Made by a program: the position numbers and the translations under genes. Below, piece after piece: positions 27,199 to 34,320 of a stretch of 64,000 bases of DNA (its first letter is position 1; the number at the start of each line of letters is the position of its first letter). The DNA is from Porphyrobacter sp. ULC335 (lineage in GTDB: Bacteria; Pseudomonadota; Alphaproteobacteria; Sphingomonadales; Sphingomonadaceae): positions 2,294,001 to 2,358,000 of the forward strand of contig NZ_CP078091.1 in NCBI RefSeq assembly GCF_025917005.1, given 5' to 3'. The notes under the pieces are model-generated. The model was given only the letters and a program-made list of their open reading frames with translations, ran no database searches and was not told the origin of the DNA.

Positions 27199-28776
27199 AT
27201 GGCAAGCAAACCCAACCAATCCGTTTTGGCCCGGATGTTCGCGCGCAAATCGATTGCGCAGGTCCAGCGTGAAACCCAGACCAGCGAGCTGAAGCGCACG
27301 CTCGGCAAGTGGAACCTTCTGCTGCTCGGCGTAGGCTGCATCATCGGGGCGGGCATTTTCGTGCGCACCGGCAGCGCCGCGGCGCTCCATGCGGGGCCGG
27401 CGGTTATGCTGTCCTTTGTGGTTGCGGGCATTGTCTGTGCCTTTGCCGGGCTTTGCTACGCCGAGTTGAGCTCGACTCTGCCGGTGTCAGGCTCGGCCTA
27501 CACGTATAGTTACACGACGCTTGGCGAGTTTGTCGCGTGGATCATGGGGGCGCTGCTTCTGCTGGAGTATGGCCTCGCTGCGTCGGTGGTCGCGGTTGGC
27601 TGGGGCGGCTATGTGGTCAGCCTGCTCGCGGACTTCGGGCTTGTGATACCGCCGCAGTTTACCGGTCCTGCTGGCGTGACGCTCATGCGGGATGGCGTTC
27701 CGGTGGTCGTCGATGGCCAGACGGTGACGACGATCTTCAATCTGCCGGCCTTCCTGATCTGTATCGCGCTTTCGGGGCTGCTGATGCTGGGCGTGTCGGA
27801 ATCGGCAAAGGTCAACAATGTGATCGTCGGCATCAAGGTCAGCGTGCTGGTTGCCTTCATCGCGGTTGGCGGGCTGATCGTCCTGTCCAACCTCGGCGAG
27901 TTGATGGCCACCAACTGGGTGCCCTTCATCCCCGAATATGACGCGGCCGCCAATAACGGCGAAGGCGCCTTCGGGGTTGACGGGATCATGCGCGCCGCCT
28001 CGATTGTGTTCTTCGCTTACATCGGGTTCGAAGCGGTTTCGACCGCCGGGCAGGAAGCCAAGGACCCGGCCAAGGATATGCCGTTCGGCATTCTGGGCTC
28101 GCTGATTGTCTGCACCGTGATCTATATGCTGGTGGCTGCGATCATGACGCTGCTGGTGCCCTATGGCACGCTCAACGTTCCCGATCCGGTTGCAGTGGTG
28201 GTCGACAATTTCGGTCCGACCTGGGGCTGGCTCGCCAAGATCATCAAGGTCGGCGCGATCATCGGCCTGACTTCGGTGGTGCTGGTGCTGATGTATGCAC
28301 AGACCCGGATCTTCTACACCATGGCGCGTGACGGCCTGCTGCCCAAGATCTTCAGCAAGGTGCATCCCAAGTACCAGACGCCCTATGTGAACACGGCTCT
28401 GGTCGGCATCATCACGGCAGTGGCCGCCGGCTTCTTCGACATCAACGTGTTGGGGGACATGACTTCGGTCGGGACGCTGGCAGCTTTCGCCATCGTGTGT
28501 CTGTCGGTGATCTACCTTCGCCGTAACGCGCCGGAACTGCCGCGCGGGTTCAAGGTCCCGCTCTATCCGGTCACGCCGGTGCTCGGCATCCTGTCCTGTG
28601 CCTATCTGATCTATACCGTCCCGCCGAGCGTGCTGATCTTCTTTGCCTGGTTCATGGCCGGGATGATTGCGCTCTATTTCATCTACGGCCTTTCGCATTC
28701 CAACCTCCAGCATGGCGAGTGGCAGGATGATGCGCCCGACATGGGCGAGTTTCCGGGGCCGGTGATCGACGACTGA
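27199..28776 (+). CDS. APC-family amino acid permease
   Basis: A 525-aa permease with twelve or more hydrophobic helices, resembling the YhdG/cationic amino acid transporter branch. GVGCIIGAGIFVRTG is the glycine-rich motif of the first helix and FFAYIGFEAVSTAGQEAKDP is the conserved helix 6-7 region. A C-terminal soluble tail follows (SNLQHGEWQDDAPD). AGGGGA lies eight bases before the ATG at 27199. It is followed by a terminator and the LexA-controlled imuA. The specific amino acid is unknown. Confidence 0.9.
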   Translation: MASKPNQSVLARMFARKSIAQVQRETQTSELKRTLGKWNLLLLGVGCIIGAGIFVRTGSAAALHAGPAVMLSFVVAGIVCAFAGLCYAELSSTLPVSGSAYTYSYTTLGEFVAWIMGALLLLEYGLAASVVAVGWGGYVVSLLADFGLVIPPQFTGPAGVTLMRDGVPVVVDGQTVTTIFNLPAFLICIALSGLLMLGVSESAKVNNVIVGIKVSVLVAFIAVGGLIVLSNLGELMATNWVPFIPEYDAAANNGEGAFGVDGIMRAASIVFFAYIGFEAVSTAGQEAKDPAKDMPFGILGSLIVCTVIYMLVAAIMTLLVPYGTLNVPDPVAVVVDNFGPTWGWLAKIIKVGAIIGLTSVVLVLMYAQTRIFYTMARDGLLPKIFSKVHPKYQTPYVNTALVGIITAVAAGFFDINVLGDMTSVGTLAAFAIVCLSVIYLRRNAPELPRGFKVPLYPVTPVLGILSCAYLIYTVPPSVLIFFAWFMAGMIALYFIYGLSHSNLQHGEWQDDAPDMGEFPGPVIDD

Positions 28777-28800
28777 CCCTCGTCATTCGGACGTGCTTTG

Positions 28801-28837
28801 AAGGGCGCGGGGAGCAGACATGCTTCTCGCGCCCTTT
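28801..28837 (+). terminator. intrinsic terminator after the permease gene
   Basis: AAGGGCGCG at 28801-28809 pairs with CGCGCCCTT at 28828-28836, with an inner GAGCA/TGCTTC stem, then a short T run. It separates the permease from the SOS-controlled imuA transcript that starts just downstream. Confidence 0.75.
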
Positions 28838-28860
28838 GCATTGCAACCGGAGCAATGTTG

Positions 28861-28875
28861 GAACATAAAGCGAAC
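28861..28875 (+). promoter_or_regulatory. LexA (SOS) box of imuA-imuB
   Basis: GAAC-ATAAAGC-GAAC is a direct repeat with the seven-base spacing (GAAC/GTTC-N7) of alphaproteobacterial LexA boxes. It ends two bases before the imuA ATG, so LexA binding would block transcription or initiation. An identical GAAC-N7-GAAC arrangement precedes the second SOS operon. Confidence 0.85.
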
Positions 28876-28877
28876 AT

Positions 28878-29648
28878 ATGAGTCGTTCATCCATGTTCTC
28901 CAAGCCATCACCTGCCCGCATCCTGTCCCGTGCGCTCGCCGAAACACGCTGGCGGCCGGGCTTGGCTAACCAGCCGTTCCACTCCGAGATCTTCGCCTCC
29001 GCCAGTCAAGCGAGCGGGGCGGGGCTGGCGCTGGCTCTGGCACGCGATGCTCTGGCCGCGTCGAGCGAGGGCGATGATGCCCGCCAGGTGCTGTGGGTGC
29101 AGGATCGCAAGGCGATCAGGCTGGGCGGGCGGCCCTGTCTTGCGGGTCTGCCGCCGGACCTGCGTCACCGTCTGATCCACGTCGCCGCTGCCACGCCCGA
29201 GGACGCGCTGTTCGCGCTGGAGGAAGGGCTCAAGTGCCGCGATCTGGTCTGCGTGATCGGCGAGATTGCGGGCAACCCGCGCTCGCTGTCCTTCACCGCC
29301 TCGCGCCGTCTCAGCCTCACGGCGGAACGGCACGGGGTGCGATTGTGGCTGGTGCGGCTCGATGCGGAGCCTGATCTTTCCTCGGCACGGATGCGCTGGC
29401 GGGTGAGCGCTGCGCCGTCACCGGACCCGCGCTGGAACCCTGCCGCACCCGGCACTGCCACCTGGCACGCCGAACTGTTCCGTGCGCGCACCCACGCGCC
29501 GGGCGAATGGATGTTGAGCGATGACACTGGAACCTTGCGCATCCGCCGCGATCCCGTTTCCGACACCGACGGCACCATCACGCCGGATATTATCCGTCTG
29601 GTTCGCCCGACTGTCGGTCGATCGCTGGCGGCTCGCGTTCGCGCCTGA
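28878..29648 (+). CDS. imuA: ImuA, SOS mutagenesis accessory protein
   Basis: A 256-aa RecA-like accessory protein of the ImuA-ImuB-DnaE2 mutasome, which carries out error-prone synthesis across lesions. The order of features fits ImuA: F(H)SEIF near residue 35, a degenerate nucleotide-binding region (VLWVQDRKAIRLGGRP), and RDLVCVIGEIAG followed by SLSFTASRRLSLTAERHG. It has its own LexA box immediately upstream. The last 128 bases overlap the imuB start in another frame, a common tight coupling of these two genes. Confidence 0.88.
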   Translation: MSRSSMFSKPSPARILSRALAETRWRPGLANQPFHSEIFASASQASGAGLALALARDALAASSEGDDARQVLWVQDRKAIRLGGRPCLAGLPPDLRHRLIHVAAATPEDALFALEEGLKCRDLVCVIGEIAGNPRSLSFTASRRLSLTAERHGVRLWLVRLDAEPDLSSARMRWRVSAAPSPDPRWNPAAPGTATWHAELFRARTHAPGEWMLSDDTGTLRIRRDPVSDTDGTITPDIIRLVRPTVGRSLAARVRA

Positions 29649-31161
29649 GGAGCGGGCGGCCACCGATGCGCAACCGACCGCGCTGACCCTCGATACTGTG
29701 CACGGGCCGCGTATCGCCGCCGTCAATGATGCGGGGCTGGCGGCAGGCGCGCGGGCGGGAATGCTGCTCGCCGATGCGCGTGCGCTGTGCCCGCAGCTTG
29801 TGGCGGTCCCGGCCGATCCGGCGGGTGACCTGGCCAACCTCGAGAAGCTTGCCCTGTGGGCGCAGCGCTGGGGGCCGTGGAGCGCGCTTGATCCGCCCGA
29901 TGGTCTGCTGGTCGATGTGACCGGGGTGGCCCACCTGTTCGGCGGGGAGGCACAGCTGATCGCAGATGTCACCCGCGCCTTTGCACAGCGCGGCCTTGCC
30001 GCGCGCGCGGCCCTCGCGCCGACGGCGGGTGCGGCGTGGGCGCTGGCCCATTACGCGCGGGCGGGTGCGATCCTCGATCCCGGTGACGATCCGCTGCGGC
30101 TGCTGGGCGATTTGCCGGTCGCGGCGCTCAGGCTTGACGACGATGTGCTGACCGTGCTCCGCCGCCTCGGCATCAAGCGTCTGGGCGAGCTTGCCGGGGT
30201 AAGCGGCACCGGCGACGATCCGGCGCAAGAGGCTGCCGCGCGCGATGCCTTGCGCCGCCGGTTCCGCAATCACCGCTCGCCCGCGGCCAATCCGCTGCTG
30301 CGGCTCGACCAGTTGCTGGGACGTGTGCCTGAGCCCCTGCTGCCGGTCATCGCCCGCCCGATGCCGCTGGTGCAGCGCCGGCTGATGGAGCCGCTGCGCC
30401 ACCGCGATTTGCTCGACCGGGTGGTGAATGATCTGGCCCATGACATGGTGCGCGCGCTCGAGGCGCGGGGGGAGGGCGCGCGGCGGCTCGAACTGGCGCT
30501 GTGGCGGGTCGATGGCGAGGTGCTGATGCGCCGCATCGAGCTTGCCGCTCCCACCCGTGAGCCCACGCACATCACCCGGCTGTTTGCCGCGCGGCTCGAC
30601 GATGTCGAAGCCGGGTTCGGGATCGAGATGCTGCAATTGCGCAGCCCCTGGAGCGAGCCGGTCAGCGCTTCGCAGGCCGATCTCGATGCTGCCGCCGAGA
30701 ACCACGGCACCGCACTTGCCGCCTGCATCGACCGCCTGACCGTGCGGCTTGGGGTCAAGGCGGTCACCCGCCCGGTCGCCCGCGCCAGCCACATCCCGGA
30801 GCGCGCGCAAGGCTGGCAACCCCCGCTCACCCCGGTGCCGCCGATGCAGAACACGCTCGCCTTCCACACCCGTCCCTTGAAGCTGCTCGACCGGCCCGAG
30901 CCGATCGCGGTGCTCTATGCCTCGCCCGACGGCATTCCCCAGCGCTTCCGCTGGCGAGGGGAGGTGCGCGAGGTTGTGCGCGTCGAAGGGCCGGAGCGGA
31001 TCGCGCCCGAATGGTGGCGCGAACGCTCCACGGCGCGGCTGCGCGACTATTACCGGATCGAGGACGAGGCGGGACGCCGTTACTGGATCTATCGTCAGGG
31101 GATCATCGGCGATGGACGCGGCGGGATGCCGGACTGGTTCCTGCAAGGCCTTTATGCCTAA
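29521..31161 (+). CDS. imuB: ImuB, Y-family polymerase-like mutasome protein
   Basis: A 546-aa Y-family DNA polymerase homologue thought to be catalytically inactive; it bridges DnaE2 and the beta clamp. The core begins SRRILSVWFARLSVDRWRL. Palm and finger regions contain DGLLVDVTGVAHLFGGE, and the little-finger part includes QRLMEPLRH-like sequence. The C-terminus ends RYWIYRQG...DWFLQGLYA as in ImuB. The acidic catalytic triad of active Y polymerases is not apparent. The only usable start is the ATG at 29521, inside imuA. Confidence 0.9.
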   Translation: MTLEPCASAAIPFPTPTAPSRRILSVWFARLSVDRWRLAFAPEERAATDAQPTALTLDTVHGPRIAAVNDAGLAAGARAGMLLADARALCPQLVAVPADPAGDLANLEKLALWAQRWGPWSALDPPDGLLVDVTGVAHLFGGEAQLIADVTRAFAQRGLAARAALAPTAGAAWALAHYARAGAILDPGDDPLRLLGDLPVAALRLDDDVLTVLRRLGIKRLGELAGVSGTGDDPAQEAAARDALRRRFRNHRSPAANPLLRLDQLLGRVPEPLLPVIARPMPLVQRRLMEPLRHRDLLDRVVNDLAHDMVRALEARGEGARRLELALWRVDGEVLMRRIELAAPTREPTHITRLFAARLDDVEAGFGIEMLQLRSPWSEPVSASQADLDAAAENHGTALAACIDRLTVRLGVKAVTRPVARASHIPERAQGWQPPLTPVPPMQNTLAFHTRPLKLLDRPEPIAVLYASPDGIPQRFRWRGEVREVVRVEGPERIAPEWWRERSTARLRDYYRIEDEAGRRYWIYRQGIIGDGRGGMPDWFLQGLYA

Positions 31162-31217
31162 CGCCTCTTTACCGCCTTGCTTAGCTTTCCTTTACGGATT
31201 TGTGCGATGCTTGCAGC

Positions 31218-31550
31218 ATGAACCTCGACTCGATCTCGCGTTCCTCCGATCGTCGGCCGATGAGCCTGACAGTGAAAAGCCGCGTGCGTTCGCGCGTGGT
31301 CTTTGTCGATCTGCTCGACCTCTCCGAAGGGGGCTGCAAGATCCGCGGGAAAGCCGGGTTTGCCGAAGTCGGTGACCGGGTGACCATGAAGGTCAACGGG
31401 ATCAACGCCCCGCTCGGTTCGGTCGCCTGGGTTGAAGGCTCGGTCGCCGGCGTCGCTTTCGAAGGTGCGATGCATCCGGCGGTGATCGACTATCTGTGCG
31501 ACCAGCACGACGAGCGCGATTCCGGCCCGAGACTGCGCCGCGTCATCTGA
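31218..31550 (+). CDS. PilZ-domain protein
   Basis: A 110-aa protein that is essentially one PilZ domain, a likely cyclic-di-GMP receptor. It has the N-terminal SSDRRPMSL (basic RxxxR-like region), the DLSEGGCKIRG motif corresponding to (D/N)xSxxG, and GSVAWVEGSVAGVAFEG. It lies between imuB (56 bases upstream) and the second LexA box (43 bases downstream). Whether it is part of the imuAB transcript is unknown. There is no evident functional link to DNA repair. Confidence 0.82.
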   Translation: MNLDSISRSSDRRPMSLTVKSRVRSRVVFVDLLDLSEGGCKIRGKAGFAEVGDRVTMKVNGINAPLGSVAWVEGSVAGVAFEGAMHPAVIDYLCDQHDERDSGPRLRRVI

Positions 31551-31593
31551 TCCCTCGCGCTTGCAAGCTTTGCATTAGGCAGAAGGGTTTCTG

Positions 31594-31608
31594 GAACATA
31601 TAAGGAAC
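31594..31608 (+). promoter_or_regulatory. LexA (SOS) box of the radical SAM-UdgX-dnaE2 operon
   Basis: GAAC-ATATAAG-GAAC has the same seven-base spacing as the imuA box. Its right half-site is also the left arm of an inverted repeat GGAACAC-GAAAG-GTGTTCC at 31604-31622. It lies 25 bases before the radical SAM gene. SOS control of the three-gene operon follows by analogy with LexA-controlled dnaE2 in other bacteria. Confidence 0.85.
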
Positions 31609-31632
31609 ACGAAAGGTGTTCCCCAAGTTCCC

Positions 31633-32871
31633 ATGGCCCAGCAAACCCTCCGCCAGAAGCTCGAAATCCTCGCCGATGCAGCGAAGTATGATGCGTCCTG
31701 CGCGTCATCCGGAACGGCGAAGAAGAACTCGCTGGGCGGAAAAGGCGTGGGTTCGACCGAGGGGATGGGCATTTGCCATGCCTACGCGCCGGATGGGCGC
31801 TGCATCTCGCTGCTCAAGATCCTGCTGACCAACCACTGCATCTTCGACTGCCACTACTGCATCAACCGCAAGAGCTCGAACGTGATGCGAGCCCGGTTCA
31901 CGCCGCAGGAGGTGGTCGACCTCACGCTCAATTTCTACCGCCGCAATTATATCGAGGGGCTGTTCCTGTCCTCGGGCATCGTCAAGAGCGCCAATCATAC
32001 GATGGAGCAACTGGTCGAGGTCGCGCGAATTCTGCGCGAAGAGCACGATTTTCGCGGCTATATCCACCTCAAGACCATTCCCGAGGCCGATGCCGAGGTG
32101 ATCCATCAGGCCGGGCTTTATGCCGACCGCGTCTCGATCAATGTCGAACTGCCCACCACGGCCGGGCTGACCCGTCTCGCGCCCGACAAGAATGCGGGCC
32201 AGATCGAGGGCGCGATGGGGCGGACCAAGGCGCGGATCATCGAGGCCAAGGATGAAAGGAAGCGCTTTCGCCATGCCCCCCGCTTTGCACCGGCGGGCCA
32301 GTCCACCCAGATGATTGTCGGCGCGGACGATGCCTCGGATAGCGCGATCATTGGCAAGGCGAGCCGGCTCTACGGCGATTTCGGGCTGCGGCGCGTCTAT
32401 TACAGCGCCTTCTCGCCGATCCCCGATGCCTCTGCGGTGCTGCCGCTGAAGCGCCCGCCACTGCTGCGCGAGCACCGCCTGTACCAATCCGACTGGTTGA
32501 TGCGCTTCTATGGCTTTGCCCCGCAGGAGGTGGCCGACGCTGCGGAGGCGGATGGTAACCTGCCGCTCGACATTGACCCCAAGCTCGCCTGGGCACTGAA
32601 ATTCCGCGAGAGCTTTCCGGTCGATGTGAACCGCGCACCAAGGGAAATGCTGCTGCGGGTGCCGGGGCTGGGAACCAAGGCGGTGGCGCGCATCCTTGCT
32701 TCGCGTCGACACCGGACGTTGCGTCTGGATGATATCGCGCTGCTGACCGCTTCGATCACCAAGGTGCGCCCCTTCATCTGCGCGCTCGACTGGCGGCCCA
32801 CGCTGCTCACCGACCGCGCCGATCTGCGCGGCCTGATCGTTCCCAAGCAGGAACAGCTGGAGCTGTTCTGA
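31633..32871 (+). CDS. putative DNA modification/repair radical SAM protein
   Basis: A 412-aa radical SAM enzyme of the family annotated as DNA modification/repair. The cluster-binding motif is NHCIFDCHYCINRKS (CxxxCxxC). A TIM-barrel-like core follows (FLSSGIVKSANHTMEQLVEV, PEADAEVIHQAGLYADRVSIN). The C-terminus carries a helix-hairpin-helix-like segment (NRAPREMLLRVPGLGTKAVARILASR), consistent with DNA contact. Its stop overlaps the next start by one base. It always pairs with the downstream DUF4130 protein in this family; the chemistry is unknown. Confidence 0.88.
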   Translation: MAQQTLRQKLEILADAAKYDASCASSGTAKKNSLGGKGVGSTEGMGICHAYAPDGRCISLLKILLTNHCIFDCHYCINRKSSNVMRARFTPQEVVDLTLNFYRRNYIEGLFLSSGIVKSANHTMEQLVEVARILREEHDFRGYIHLKTIPEADAEVIHQAGLYADRVSINVELPTTAGLTRLAPDKNAGQIEGAMGRTKARIIEAKDERKRFRHAPRFAPAGQSTQMIVGADDASDSAIIGKASRLYGDFGLRRVYYSAFSPIPDASAVLPLKRPPLLREHRLYQSDWLMRFYGFAPQEVADAAEADGNLPLDIDPKLAWALKFRESFPVDVNRAPREMLLRVPGLGTKAVARILASRRHRTLRLDDIALLTASITKVRPFICALDWRPTLLTDRADLRGLIVPKQEQLELF

Positions 32872-34319
32872 TGACAGCGATGCAGCATGTCTCCCTCGGC
32901 GCGCATTATGCCGTCCATCTGCCTGCGCCTGACGATTTCGCCTTCTGGCGCGAGCGGGCACGCGGGTTGATCCGGTGCGACGTGCCACCTGACCGGGTTT
33001 CGTGGATCGAGCCGGGCGGGACAGGCGATTTGTTCGCGTCCGATGGCCCAGCGCGCAGCGACAAGCGCCTGCCCGCGCCGCGCGCCGATGCGCCGCCGGT
33101 GCGTGCCAGCCAGCGCTTTCTCACCATTGCCCGCAGCGCCGCGCTGCACAGCGATCCTGCGCGTTTCGGGTTGCTCTATCAGGTGCTCTGGCGGCTCCAG
33201 CGCAATCCCCGTCTGATGGAGGACAAGGCCGATCCCGAGGTCCGCCGGATCGAGGAACTCGCCAAATCGGTGCGGCGCGATGCCCACAAGATGCACGCTT
33301 TTGTCCGCTTCCGCGAGGTTCAGGAGGAGGACGGCACCCCGCACTTCGTCGCCTGGTTCGAGCCCGATCACCATATCGTCCGCGCCGAAGCGAGCTTCTT
33401 CATGCGCCGCTTCGCCAATATGCGCTGGTCGATTCTCACTCCGCGCGGGACGATCCACTGGGACGGCGAGACCATGCGCGAAGGCCCGCCCGCGCGCCGC
33501 GAGGATGCGCCGGGAGACGATCCGGTCGAGGATCTGTGGCGCTCCTACTACGCCTCGATCTTCAATCCGGCGCGGCTGAAGGTCGGCGCGATGCTGTCGG
33601 AAATGCCGAAGAAGTACTGGAAGAACCTGCCCGAGGCCGAGCTGATCCCGCAGCTGATCGCAGGCGCGCAGGCACGCGAGGCGGCGATGGTGGCAGCAGG
33701 CGCGCGGGCCGAACGGGCGCGGCCTGCGAGCCTCGCCGAAATCGCGCAGAGCATTACCGCCTGCCGCGATTGCCCGATTGCCGATTGCGGTACCCGCGCG
33801 GTGATGGGCGAGGGCGCGCCGGGCGCGCCTCTGATGATCGTCGGTGAGCAGCCGGGGGATCAAGAGGATCTGGCTGGACGCGTGTTCGTCGGGCCGGCGG
33901 GACAATTGCTCGATCAGCACCTCATCCAAGCAGGGATCGACCGCCGCACGGCCTATGTCACCAATGCGGTCAAGCACTTCAAATTCACGTGGAAGGGCAA
34001 GCACCGCCTGCACCAGTCTCCAGGCGCGAAAGAGATCGACACCTGCCGCTGGTGGCTTGAGGCCGAGCGGCAGATCGTCCGGCCCCGCATTGTGCTGGCA
34101 CTGGGGGCGAGCGCCGCGCGGGGTCTCCTCGGCCGTACGGTCAGCATTACCCGTGAGCGGGGCAGGGCGATCATGCTCGATGCTGCAACCGAGCTGTGGG
34201 TGACGGCGCACCCTTCCTACCTGCTGCGATTGGACGGTGCGGCGCGCGAGCAACAGGCAGCGCTATTCGCCGCCGATCTCGCAGCGGTGAGGGAGCGGCT
34301 AGCGGAGCTGACAGGCTGA
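32871..34319 (+). CDS. udgX: fused DUF4130-type DNA-metabolism domain and UdgX uracil-DNA binding domain
   Basis: A 482-aa fusion. Residues ~1-260 match the DUF4130/TIGR03915 protein partnered with the radical SAM enzyme (HKMHAFVRFREV, ASFFMRRFANMRWSILTP). Residues ~285-482 form a family-4-like uracil-DNA glycosylase domain with Fe-S cysteines (CRDCPIADC), GEQPGDQED, and the UdgX loop KHRLHQSP containing His381, the residue equivalent to the one that forms a covalent bond with the uracil-site sugar in mycobacterial UdgX. HPSYLLR closes the active site. It starts one base inside the preceding gene and ends one base before dnaE2. Confidence 0.9.
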   Translation: MTAMQHVSLGAHYAVHLPAPDDFAFWRERARGLIRCDVPPDRVSWIEPGGTGDLFASDGPARSDKRLPAPRADAPPVRASQRFLTIARSAALHSDPARFGLLYQVLWRLQRNPRLMEDKADPEVRRIEELAKSVRRDAHKMHAFVRFREVQEEDGTPHFVAWFEPDHHIVRAEASFFMRRFANMRWSILTPRGTIHWDGETMREGPPARREDAPGDDPVEDLWRSYYASIFNPARLKVGAMLSEMPKKYWKNLPEAELIPQLIAGAQAREAAMVAAGARAERARPASLAEIAQSITACRDCPIADCGTRAVMGEGAPGAPLMIVGEQPGDQEDLAGRVFVGPAGQLLDQHLIQAGIDRRTAYVTNAVKHFKFTWKGKHRLHQSPGAKEIDTCRWWLEAERQIVRPRIVLALGASAARGLLGRTVSITRERGRAIMLDAATELWVTAHPSYLLRLDGAAREQQAALFAADLAAVRERLAELTG

Positions 34320-34320
34320 G

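Noticed and set aside
29521-29648. Frameshift or misassembly at the imuA-imuB overlap
   Set aside because: A long out-of-frame overlap is common for this gene pair, and both proteins have complete family termini.
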